The translations under genes and the position numbers were made by a program. Under the pieces are notes generated by a model. The model ran no database searches, was not told where the DNA came from, and saw only the letters and a list, made by a program, of their open reading frames with translations. From assembly GCF_900188405.1 (NCBI RefSeq), contig NZ_FZOF01000012.1:150547-214546 (forward strand): DNA of 64,000 bases, given 5' to 3'. This stretch comes from Actinacidiphila glaucinigra (GTDB lineage: Bacteria > Actinomycetota > Actinomycetes > Streptomycetales > Streptomycetaceae). Positions 25,019 to 32,650 of this stretch are shown one piece after another; position 1 is the stretch's first letter, and every line of letters starts with the position of its first letter.

Positions 25019-25872
25019 CATTGCGTACTGACAATCGGTCCTCCGGCGACCTCGCCCGGCTCAGCGTCAACCAGGAGACCGTGCGGCAACTGCCTCTTCC
25101 CGAGCTGGTCGAGGGGCTGGTGACGCTCGGCGTCCCCGGCCTGGGCCTGTGGCGCGGGCCGGTGCGGGAGTACGGCGTCGAGGCCGCCGCGAAGCTGGTG
25201 CGCGACGCCGGGCTCACGGTCACCACGCTCTGCCGCGGGGGCTTCTTCACCGCATCCGACCCGGACGAGCGCGCCGCCGCGCTCGCCGACAACCGGGCGG
25301 CCGTCGACGAGGCCGCGGGCCTGGGCACCGGCACCCTCGTCCTGGTCTCCGGAGGCCTCCCCGCCGGCGACCGCGACATCGCATGCGCCCGTGAACGCGT
25401 CGCCGACGCGGTCGCCGAGCTCGCCCCGTACGCGGAGGAACGCGGGGTGCGCCTGGCGATCGAGCCGCTGCACCCGATGTACGCCTCCGACCGCTGCGTC
25501 GTGTCGACCCTCGCCCAGGCCCTCGACATCGCCGAGCGCTTCCCCGCACGGCAGGTCGGCGTCGTCGTGGACACCTACCACCTGTGGTGGGACGACCGGG
25601 CGGCCGAGGGCATCGCGCGGGCCGGCGCGGGCGGCCGGATCGCCTCGTTCCAGCTCGCCGACTGGGTCACCCCGCTCCCCGAGGGCGTGCTCCTGGGCCG
25701 CGGCCAGCTCGGGGACGGCTGTGTCGACCTGCGCGGGTTCCGCGAGCTGGTGGACGCGGCGGGCTACACGGGAGCCGTCGAGGTGGAGATCTTCAACCCC
25801 GCGCTGTGGGCCCGGGACGGGGCCGAGGTGCTGGCCGAGACGGCCGCCAGGTACCGCCGGCACGTGCTCTGA
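25015..25872 (+). CDS. Sugar phosphate isomerase/epimerase (TIM barrel)
   Basis: A 285-residue xylose isomerase-like TIM barrel. Probable metal-binding residues lie in LAIEPLHPMY, VVVDTYHLWW, ASFQLADWV and AVEVEIFNP. The GTG at 25015 overlaps the DUF993 stop (GTGTGA), so the three genes form one coupled operon. A reasonable scheme is oxidation by the dehydrogenase, isomerisation by this protein and cleavage by the DUF993 barrel, but the sugar is not identifiable from sequence. A 13-bp terminator hairpin lies 162 bases downstream. Confidence 0.82.
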   Translation: MTLRTDNRSSGDLARLSVNQETVRQLPLPELVEGLVTLGVPGLGLWRGPVREYGVEAAAKLVRDAGLTVTTLCRGGFFTASDPDERAAALADNRAAVDEAAGLGTGTLVLVSGGLPAGDRDIACARERVADAVAELAPYAEERGVRLAIEPLHPMYASDRCVVSTLAQALDIAERFPARQVGVVVDTYHLWWDDRAAEGIARAGAGGRIASFQLADWVTPLPEGVLLGRGQLGDGCVDLRGFRELVDAAGYTGAVEVEIFNPALWARDGAEVLAETAARYRRHVL

Positions 25873-25903
25873 GAAATCTCTGAAAATTTCTTCCGGAAGC
25901 CGT

Positions 25904-25932
25904 GCAACCATCCCCGGTGCCGGCGTGTCTAC
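25904..25932 (+). promoter_or_regulatory. ECF-sigma-like promoter candidate
   Basis: GCAACC at 25904-25909 and GTCTAC at 25927-25932 are separated by 17 bases. An AAC-containing -35 and a GTC-containing -10 with this spacing is the general pattern of extracytoplasmic-function sigma promoters in Streptomyces. It points into a region without a full-length gene. Confidence 0.45.
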
Positions 25933-25938
25933 GTAGCG

Positions 25939-26062
25939 TCAAGACCCGGAGGGGGGCCTCACAAGGGTCTTGAGTGGGGGAGAGCGTGACGTCCGGAGGG
26001 GGCTCGGGGCATCGCGCAGAGGGAGGGGAACGCCAAAGGGGTCCGGCTTGCCGGACCCCTTT
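25939..26062 (+). ncRNA. Candidate small RNA between promoter-like site and terminator
   Basis: Directly after the promoter-like site comes a hairpin with a perfect 9-bp stem (TCAAGACCC at 25939-25947 and GGGTCTTGA at 25965-25973), then GTGGGGGAGAGC, and then a strong terminator at 26035-26062. The implied transcript is about 120 bases. A 28-codon frame (25986-26072, GTG start, ribosome-site-like GGGGGAGA) runs through the terminator, so a leader peptide or the stump of a deleted gene is the alternative. Confidence 0.3.
26035..26062. terminator. Strong bidirectional terminator
   Basis: A perfect 13-bp stem, AAAGGGGTCCGGC / GCCGGACCCCTTT, with a TT loop. The A/T ends give a T run on either strand. 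It sits between the rightward sugar operon and the leftward DUF937 gene and probably serves both. Confidence 0.85.
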
Positions 26063-26103
26063 CGCCATGTAAGGCCGGCTCGGCGCGCCCGGCCCGCCGC
26101 GGT

Positions 26104-26547
26104 TCAGCGTTTTTCGCGGGCCCGCCGCGCCAGCACGGCCGCCATCACGGGGATCACCGTCTCCAGCGCGGCCGTGACCGCCTCGACCGGGAGCCCGGTC
26201 CGTTTGGCCACCGCCCGCGCCGCAGGAGCGGCGACCTTGGCCAGCACGGCGGCCAGCACTCCACGGCCCGGTTCCTGCCCCGTACCGCCCTGCAGCCCGG
26301 CGAAGCCGATGGCGGCCGCGGGCAGCGGCTCGGGCTCGTTCGCGGCCTGCTCCATGGCCTGGCACAGCTCCGCGGTGCCGCCGGGCGTCACCGCGTCGTC
26401 GGTCAGCACCCCCGTGATCGAGGCCACCGCGCTCCCCACGACCTGCTGCGCCTGATCGGCGTCGGTCCCGAGCAGCCCGGTGATCTCCCGGAGCCGGTCG
26501 TCCCCCAGCTCCTCCAGCACCTCGTCCTTCAGCGGTCGGTCGCTCAT
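26104..26547 (-). CDS. DUF937 domain protein
   Basis: A 147-residue soluble, Ala-rich helical protein of the DUF937 family, common in Streptomyces and of unknown function. The family part is at 1-60 (LKDEVLEELGDDRLREITGLLGTDADQAQQVV), followed by alanine-rich helices and a basic end (ARRAREKR). It is transcribed alone, towards the strong terminator, and separated from rbsD by 64 bases. Confidence 0.75.
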   Translation of the reverse strand: MSDRPLKDEVLEELGDDRLREITGLLGTDADQAQQVVGSAVASITGVLTDDAVTPGGTAELCQAMEQAANEPEPLPAAAIGFAGLQGGTGQEPGRGVLAAVLAKVAAPAARAVAKRTGLPVEAVTAALETVIPVMAAVLARRAREKR

Positions 26548-26611
26548 GGTCGGGACGCTACGCGCGATTCGCCCGCCCGGCCCGCCGACCGCAGCCGGAC
26601 GGATGTACGGC

Positions 26612-27001
26612 CTAGAAGGGCACGCCGCAGCGCAGGATCACGTTGGCGTACGGCCGGGACTCGCCGGTGCGGACGACGAGGCGGGCCTGCCGGGTGCGGG
26701 CCTTGAACTCCTCGTGCGGCACGAGTTCCAGGTCGGGGAAGGCCTCGTCGAGCCGGGCGGTCACCTCGGGATTGTGCTCGCGGACCTCCCTGGCCGCGAT
26801 CGCCCCCTCCACCACCAGTTCCTCCAGCAGGCCGTCGAGGACCTCGGAGAAGGACGGCGTGCCAGCCCGGAACGCGAGGTCGACGACGATCGGCCCGGGA
26901 GGGATCGGCAGCCCCGCGTCGCAGACCACCACCAGGTCGGTGTGGCCCAGCACGGCGATGGCGCCCGCCAGATGGCGGTTGAGGATTCCGGACTTCTTCA
27001 C
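26612..27001 (-). CDS. rbsD: D-ribose pyranase
   Basis: A 129-residue RbsD protein that converts beta-D-ribopyranose to the furanose form used by ribokinase. It has the family start KKSGILNRHLAGAIAVLGHTD with the catalytic His, VVCDAGLPIP, and a C-terminal RTGESRPYANVILRCGV. The GTG at 27001 overlaps the rbsK stop by four bases. It is the last gene of the leftward ribose operon. Confidence 0.93.
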   Translation of the reverse strand: MKKSGILNRHLAGAIAVLGHTDLVVVCDAGLPIPPGPIVVDLAFRAGTPSFSEVLDGLLEELVVEGAIAAREVREHNPEVTARLDEAFPDLELVPHEEFKARTRQARLVVRTGESRPYANVILRCGVPF

Positions 27002-27900
27002 AGCTGACCCACTTCTTCGAGGGTGGGGAAGGATTCCTGCGCACCCGGCTTCTTGACGGCGGCGGCGCCCACCCGCACCGCGAACCGCACGGCGGTCACC
27101 AGGTCGTCGCCCGCGCCCAGCCGCCAGGCCAGCGCCCCCGTGAAGGAGTCGCCGGCGCCGGTGGTGTCGACGGCCGCCACGCGCGGGCTGGGTATGCGCA
27201 CGGTGCCGTCCGCCGTCGCGGCGAGCGCGCCCGCCGCGCCGAGCGTGACGACCACCGAGCGCGGGCCGAGCGCGAGCAGGCCCGCCGCCCACGCCTCGGG
27301 GGTGTCCCCGGCCTCCGGACCCAGCAGGACGCGTGCCTCGTGCTCGTTTACCACGATGGGGTCGCAGCCGGCGAGCACCTCCCGCGGCAGCGCGGCGGGG
27401 GGCGAGGGGTTGAGGACGATCCGCGTGCCGGCCTCCGTGGCCGCCGCCACCGCGGCGGCCACGGATTCCAGGGGGATCTCCAGTTGCAGCGAGACCACCC
27501 TGGCGGCGGCCAGCAGCTCGCGTGCACCGGCCACGTCCGCCGGGGTGAGCCGGGCGTTTGCGCCCGGCGACACCACGATGCTGTTGTCGCCCGAGGGGTC
27601 CACGGTGATCAGCGCGACACCCGTGGGGGTGTCGCCGCTCAGGACGCGGGTGGTGTCGACGCCGGCCGACGTCAGCGAGCCGGTGAGCAGCCGCCCGTGG
27701 GCGTCGTCGCCGACCCGCGCGAGCAGCGCGGTGCGGGCGCCCAGGCGGGCCGCGGCGACGGCCTGGTTCGCGCCCTTGCCACCGGGGTGGGTGGCGAGGT
27801 CGGAGCCGAGGACCGTCTCACCAGCATCCGGGCGCCGGTCGACGTGGATCACCAGGTCGGCGTTGGCCGACCCTACGACCAGCAGGTCGTGGCCGTGCAT
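26998..27900 (-). CDS. rbsK: Ribokinase
   Basis: A 300-residue PfkB-family kinase that phosphorylates ribose at O5. Both PfkB signatures are present: HPGGKGANQAVAAARLG near residue 40 and DTTGAGDSFTGAL near residue 248 with the catalytic Asp. The ATG at 27900 is the natural start. Gene order and coupling to rbsD, with the ribose ABC transporter upstream, fix the substrate as ribose. Confidence 0.93.
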   Translation of the reverse strand: MHGHDLLVVGSANADLVIHVDRRPDAGETVLGSDLATHPGGKGANQAVAAARLGARTALLARVGDDAHGRLLTGSLTSAGVDTTRVLSGDTPTGVALITVDPSGDNSIVVSPGANARLTPADVAGARELLAAARVVSLQLEIPLESVAAAVAAATEAGTRIVLNPSPPAALPREVLAGCDPIVVNEHEARVLLGPEAGDTPEAWAAGLLALGPRSVVVTLGAAGALAATADGTVRIPSPRVAAVDTTGAGDSFTGALAWRLGAGDDLVTAVRFAVRVGAAAVKKPGAQESFPTLEEVGQL

Positions 27901-27940
27901 CTGCGTGTCCCTTCGGGTGTTCAGCCGGACCGGTCGTCCG

Positions 27941-28873
27941 TCAGGAGGAGAAGTCGGCGACGTTCTTCTCGGTGACGACCTTGACCGGCACCTTCACCAG
28001 GCTGCTGAGCTTCTCGCCCTTGGCGGCCTTCACCGCGTTCTGCACGGCCAGCTTGCCGAGTTCCTTCGGCTGCTGGGCCACGGACGCGAAGAGGGTGCCG
28101 CCCTTGACCGCGGTGAGGCCGTCGGGGGTGCCGTCGAAGCCGACGACCTTGACCGACTTGCCGGCCTTGTCGCCGAGCGCCTTGATGGCGCCGAGGGCCA
28201 TCTCGTCGTTCTGGGCGAAGACGCCGGTGACGTCGGAGTGGGCCTGCAGCAGGTTGGTCATGACGTCCAGGCCCTTGGTGCGGTCGAAGTCGGCGGCCTG
28301 CTGGGCCACGACCTTGATGCCCGGGTAGGCCTTGATGCCCTCGTTGAAGCCCTGGCCGCGCTCGTTGGCCGCGGAGGTGCCCGCGGTGCCCTGGAGGACG
28401 ACCACGGTGCCCTTGCCGCCCAGCGAATCGGCCAGGGTCTTGGCGGCGAGCCGGCCGCCGGCGACGTTGTCGGAGGCGACGGTGGTGGCGAGCTCGGCCT
28501 TGTTGACGCCGCGGTCGGCCGCGACGACGGGGATGCCGGCCTTGTTGGCGGCCTTGACCGAGGGGCCGGCCGCGTCGGAGTCCACCGGGTTGACGATGAT
28601 CGACTTCACGTTCTGGCTGGTGAAGTTCTGCAGCTGGTTGGCCTGCTGCGACGCGTCGTTCTGCGCGTCGGTGACGGTCAGGTCGACACCCTCCTTCTTC
28701 GCCTCGGCCTGCGCGCCCTCCTTCAGCTGGACGAAGAAGGGGTTGTTGAGGGTGGAGACCGACAGACCCACCTTGACGTCGGAGGACGAGCCGGAGCCGG
28801 AGTTGCAGGCGGTCGCGGTGAGCGCGAGGGCGGCGACGGCGACGGTGGTGGCGGAGATGAGCTTGGTGCGCAT
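27941..28873 (-). CDS. rbsB: Ribose ABC transporter substrate-binding lipoprotein
   Basis: A 310-residue lipid-anchored sugar-binding protein. The signal peptide ends in the lipobox TATACNSG, and the mature protein starts with a Ser/Gly spacer followed by VKVGLSVSTLNNPFF, the usual opening of RbsB-type proteins. Other matches are IIVNPVDSDA, VVAADRGVN and GVFAQNDEMALGA. The ATG at 28873 follows AAGGAACTGCC. It lies between rbsC and rbsK in the operon. Confidence 0.93.
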   Translation of the reverse strand: MRTKLISATTVAVAALALTATACNSGSGSSSDVKVGLSVSTLNNPFFVQLKEGAQAEAKKEGVDLTVTDAQNDASQQANQLQNFTSQNVKSIIVNPVDSDAAGPSVKAANKAGIPVVAADRGVNKAELATTVASDNVAGGRLAAKTLADSLGGKGTVVVLQGTAGTSAANERGQGFNEGIKAYPGIKVVAQQAADFDRTKGLDVMTNLLQAHSDVTGVFAQNDEMALGAIKALGDKAGKSVKVVGFDGTPDGLTAVKGGTLFASVAQQPKELGKLAVQNAVKAAKGEKLSSLVKVPVKVVTEKNVADFSS

Positions 28874-28932
28874 GGCAGTTCCTTGCTGGTGTGGTGCGGA
28901 GAAGAAGAAGGGGTCTGGGGTGCGCGCTGCGG

Positions 28933-29907
28933 TCAGCCGCGGCGGCGCAGCGTGTCGAGCAGGACGGCCAGCGCGATGACCGCGCCGATGACGACCTGCT
29001 GCCAGAAGGCGGAGACCGAGAGCAGGTTGAGGCCGTTGCGGAGGACGGCGAGGATCAGCGCGCCGATCAGGGTGCCGGACGCCTTGCCGACGCCGCCGGA
29101 GAGGCTGGCACCGCCGATGACGACCGCCGCGATGGCGTCCAGCTCGTAGCCGTAGGCCGCCTGAGGCTGCGCCGAGGCGAGACGGGAGGCGAGCACGATG
29201 CCGGCGACCGCGGCGAAGAGGCCGGACAGCGCGTAGATGATGATCTTCTGGCGCTTGACCCGGATGCCGGAGAGGCGGGCCGCCTCCTCGTTGCCGCCGA
29301 TCGCGTACATGGCGCGGCCTATGTAGGTGCGGCCGAGGATGATCGCCGTGGCGGCGCCGGCGACGATCATCACCAGGACCGGGACGGGCAGCCAGCCGCC
29401 AATGGTGTCGCCCAGGTGGGAGACGGAGTCGGGGAAGGCGATGGGGCTGCCCTGGGAGATGACCAGGGTGAGGCCGCGGCCGATCGAGAGCATCGCGAGG
29501 GTCGCGATGAACGGCGGCAGCTTGCCGAAGGAGATCAGCAGGCCGCTCAGCAGACCGCTGGCGACACCTGTGGCGACGGACAGCACGACCGCCAGCCACA
29601 CCGGCAGGCCCGCCGAACTCGCGCTCCAGGCCAGGACCGTCGCGGAGAGCGCCGCGACCGAGCCCACCGACAAGTCGATGCCGGCCGCGACGATCACGAA
29701 GGTGGAGCCGAAGGCGAGAATGGCGACGACGGCCGCCTGGACGCCGACGTTGAGCAGGTTCTGCGTGGACAGGAAGTCGCCCGAGAGGAACGACAGGGCC
29801 ACGAGCAGGACCACCAGGGCGCTGAGCGCGCCGTTGTTGAGGAGCACACGGCGTGCCGCGGCGACGCCGCCCGTGTCCGTACTGCTTTTGAGCGTGTCAG
29901 TGGCCAC
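28933..29907 (-). CDS. rbsC: Ribose ABC transporter permease
   Basis: A 324-residue BPD_transp_2 permease with eight to ten membrane helices. Typical RbsC sequence includes FVIVAAGIDLSVGSVAAL, GRAMYAIGGNEEAARLSGI and DAIAAVVIGGASLSGGVG. The GTG at 29907 overlaps the end of rbsA by 11 bases. The protein forms the channel through which ribose delivered by RbsB enters, powered by RbsA. Confidence 0.93.
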   Translation of the reverse strand: MATDTLKSSTDTGGVAAARRVLLNNGALSALVVLLVALSFLSGDFLSTQNLLNVGVQAAVVAILAFGSTFVIVAAGIDLSVGSVAALSATVLAWSASSAGLPVWLAVVLSVATGVASGLLSGLLISFGKLPPFIATLAMLSIGRGLTLVISQGSPIAFPDSVSHLGDTIGGWLPVPVLVMIVAGAATAIILGRTYIGRAMYAIGGNEEAARLSGIRVKRQKIIIYALSGLFAAVAGIVLASRLASAQPQAAYGYELDAIAAVVIGGASLSGGVGKASGTLIGALILAVLRNGLNLLSVSAFWQQVVIGAVIALAVLLDTLRRRG

Positions 29908-31447
29908 GGGAGCCCTCCACATCCTTCGTTGCTGTTGCGTTGCCGCCCTCGGCGGGCGCTGTACCGACGGCCAGGGCCATGACGGAGTCCTGGGTGGCCT
30001 CGTGCGCGGGGAGTTCACCGGCGATCCGGCCCTGGGACATCACCAGGACGCGGTCGCTCATGCCCAGCACCTCGGGGAGGTCGCTGGAGATCATCAGCAC
30101 CGCGTGGCCGGAGGCCGTGAGCTGATTGACGAGCTGGTAGATCTCGACCTTGGCGCCGACGTCGATGCCCCGGGTCGGCTCGTCGAGGATGAGCACCTTG
30201 GTGTCGGCCAGCAGCCATTTGCCGATGACGATCTTCTGCTGGTTGCCGCCCGACAGGGTGCGCACGTGCTGGTGGAGCCCGGCCATGCGGACCTTGAGCT
30301 GCCCCGAGATCCGGTCCGCCTCCTTGCGCTGCCCGGCCCGGTCGACGAACCCGGCGCGGGTCGCCCGGCCGAGGGTGACCAGGCCCAGGTTCTCCTGGAT
30401 GGTGGCGTCCAGCACCAGGCCCTGGCCCTTGCGGTCCTCCGGCACCAGGCCGATGCCCGCGTCCATGGCGGCGTTGACGTCGTGGCGGCGCAGCCGCTTG
30501 CCCAGTACCTCGATCGTCCCGGAGTCGTACGGGTCGGCGCCGAAGACCGCGCGGACGACCTCGGTCCGCCCGGCTCCGACGAGTCCGGCCAGCCCCACGA
30601 CCTCGCCGGCCCGCACCTCGAAGGTCACGTCGCGGAAGACGCCGCCCCGGGTGAGGCCCTCGACCCGCAGCAGGGGCGCGCCCGCTTCGGCGCGCTCGCG
30701 CGGGTACTGCTGCTCGATGCTGCGGCCCACCATCAGCCGGACCAGTTCGTCCTCGGTGGTGCTCGCGGGCACCTGGGCGACGCTGCGGCCGTCGCGCAGG
30801 ACGGTGACGCGGTCGCCGAGGGCGGCGATCTCCTCCAGGTGGTGGGTGATGAAGACGATGCCGACGCCGTCCTCGCGCAGCTGGCGCACGATCCGGAAGA
30901 GCTTGTCGACCTCCTCGCTGGTGAGCACCGCGGTCGGCTCGTCCATGATCAGGACGCGCGCCTCCAGGCTGAGCGCCTTGGCGATCTCCACCATCTGCAG
31001 GCGGGCGATGCCCAGTTCGGAGACCGGGGTGCGCGGGTCGACGTCGATGCCGACCCGGGCCAGCAGGGCGGCGGCGTCCGCGTTCATCTGCTTGCGGTTC
31101 ACCAGGCCGAATCGGCGCGGCTGGCGGCCCAGGAAGATGTTCTCGGCGACGCTCAGCGCCGGGACGAGGTTGAACTCCTGGTAGATGGTGGCGATGCCCA
31201 GTTTCTCGGCGTCCTGCGCACCATGGATGCGCACCTCACCGCCGTCGACGAGGATCCGGCCCCCGTCGGGGCGGTTGGCGCCGGAGAGCATCTTGATCAA
31301 GGTGCTCTTGCCCGCGCCGTTCTCGCCGAGCAGGACGTGCACCTCGCCTCCGCGCAGGTCGAAGTCGACGCCGTCGAGGGCCACCACACCGGGGAAGACC
31401 TTGCGGACGCCCTCCATGCGGAGGAGCTCGGGGCTGCTCGTGCTCAA
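29897..31447 (-). CDS. rbsA: Ribose ABC transporter ATPase (double NBD)
   Basis: A 516-residue sugar-importer ATPase with two nucleotide-binding domains. NBD1 has Walker A GENGAGKST near residue 41 and Walker B VLIMDEPTAVL. NBD2 has the degenerate Walker A GLVGAGRTE usual in this family, with signature LSGGNQQK and Walker B VLILDEPTRGID. The start is a TTG at 31447 that overlaps the rbsR stop in TTGA, which explains why no ATG or GTG is found at the expected place. It is the second gene of the operon. Confidence 0.92.
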   Translation of the reverse strand: MSTSSPELLRMEGVRKVFPGVVALDGVDFDLRGGEVHVLLGENGAGKSTLIKMLSGANRPDGGRILVDGGEVRIHGAQDAEKLGIATIYQEFNLVPALSVAENIFLGRQPRRFGLVNRKQMNADAAALLARVGIDVDPRTPVSELGIARLQMVEIAKALSLEARVLIMDEPTAVLTSEEVDKLFRIVRQLREDGVGIVFITHHLEEIAALGDRVTVLRDGRSVAQVPASTTEDELVRLMVGRSIEQQYPRERAEAGAPLLRVEGLTRGGVFRDVTFEVRAGEVVGLAGLVGAGRTEVVRAVFGADPYDSGTIEVLGKRLRRHDVNAAMDAGIGLVPEDRKGQGLVLDATIQENLGLVTLGRATRAGFVDRAGQRKEADRISGQLKVRMAGLHQHVRTLSGGNQQKIVIGKWLLADTKVLILDEPTRGIDVGAKVEIYQLVNQLTASGHAVLMISSDLPEVLGMSDRVLVMSQGRIAGELPAHEATQDSVMALAVGTAPAEGGNATATKDVEGSRGH

Positions 31448-32457
31448 CGGGGGCTCCCTTCGGACGCGCCGCAGGAGCGGCGGACAACGAGACGGGCGGA
31501 CACGGTGACCGACGGTGCCGGCCTGCCCTCCACCCGGTCGATCAGCGAGCGCACGGCCGCGCGGCCGAGCTCGCCGGTGGGCTGGGCGATCGCGGTGATC
31601 GGCGGATCGGTGTGGAGGAACCACGGGATGTCGTCGAAGGCGGCGAGCGCGATGTCGTCGGGCACGCGCAGGCCGCGGGCGCGGATCTCGTCCATGGCGC
31701 CGAGCGCCATCAGGTTGTCCGCGGCGAAGACCGCGTCGGGCGGGACCGGCAGGTCCAGGAAACGGGCCATGGCCCGGCGCCCGCTGTCGGCCTGGAAGTC
31801 GCCCTGGCCGATGTACTCGTCGGGCAGCGGCAGACCGAAGGCGGCCAGCGCCTCACGGAAGGCCCGCACACGCTCGCGGCCCGTGGTGGTCGCGGCGGGG
31901 CCCGCGATGATCGCCAGTCGGCGGTGGTCCAGGCCGTGGAGGTGGGCGACCAGGTCGCGCACCGCGTCGCAGCCGTCGGTGCGGACCACCGGGACGTCGT
32001 TGCCGATGCCGGGGATCCAGCGGTCGACGAAGACCATCGGGGTGCCGGAACGCACCGCGTCCAGGATCAGCGGGGAACCGCCGTCGGTGGGGCTGACCAG
32101 CAGCCCGTCGATGCGGCGGTCCAGCAGCGTGCGGATGTGGTGGTCCTGCTGCTCCGGCCGCTCGTCGGCGTTGCCGATGATCACGCTGTAGCCCAGTGCC
32201 CTGGCCTCGTCCTCCACCGAGCGGGCGAGCTCGGTGAAGAAGGGGTTCAGTACGTCGCTGATGACCAGGCCGAGGGTCCGGGTCTGGTCGGTGCGCAGTG
32301 AGCGCGCCACCGCGTTCGGCCGGTAGCCGAGTTCGGCCACGGCCTCCAGCACCCGGGTGCGGGTGTCCGGGCGGACCGCCGGGTGGTCGTTGAGCACGCG
32401 GGAGACCGTCGCGACGGAAACACCGGCGCGTGATGCCACGTCCTTGATGCTCGCCAC
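31444..32457 (-). CDS. rbsR: LacI-family repressor of the ribose operon
   Basis: A 337-residue LacI protein. The N-terminal helix-turn-helix reads SIKDVASRAGVSVATVSRVLNDHP, and the sensor domain begins TLGLVISDVLNPFF, close to RbsR. The GTG at 32457 follows GAGGAGGTGGGACGG. It heads the ribose operon and is coupled to rbsA, and two copies of a 14-base site with the AATCGATT core lie just upstream, so it very likely represses its own operon until ribose is present. Confidence 0.9.
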   Translation of the reverse strand: MASIKDVASRAGVSVATVSRVLNDHPAVRPDTRTRVLEAVAELGYRPNAVARSLRTDQTRTLGLVISDVLNPFFTELARSVEDEARALGYSVIIGNADERPEQQDHHIRTLLDRRIDGLLVSPTDGGSPLILDAVRSGTPMVFVDRWIPGIGNDVPVVRTDGCDAVRDLVAHLHGLDHRRLAIIAGPAATTTGRERVRAFREALAAFGLPLPDEYIGQGDFQADSGRRAMARFLDLPVPPDAVFAADNLMALGAMDEIRARGLRVPDDIALAAFDDIPWFLHTDPPITAIAQPTGELGRAAVRSLIDRVEGRPAPSVTVSARLVVRRSCGASEGSPR

Positions 32458-32473
32458 CCGTCCCACCTCCTCG

Positions 32474-32509
32474 TGGAATCGATTACAAAGAGGATTGGAA
32501 TCGATTACA
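32474..32509. promoter_or_regulatory. Tandem RbsR operators
   Basis: TGGAATCGATTACA occurs twice, at 32474-32487 and 32496-32509, 22 bases apart (two helical turns). The AATCGATT core is palindromic with a central CG, as LacI-family operators are. The sites lie 17-52 bases upstream of rbsR, where they would cover the promoter of the ribose operon. Confidence 0.8.
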
Positions 32510-32650
32510 TGCTCCGAGGCAAGAGCGTGAAACCGGATCGTTACATTCCGGGGGGTCGGCCGGGCGGTGTCGTCCACAGGCCCCGGCGGTCTGTCGGGGC
32601 CGGGCGGTACCGTCGGATCACGACGCAGATCCGAGGAGGTGGCCCGCGCC

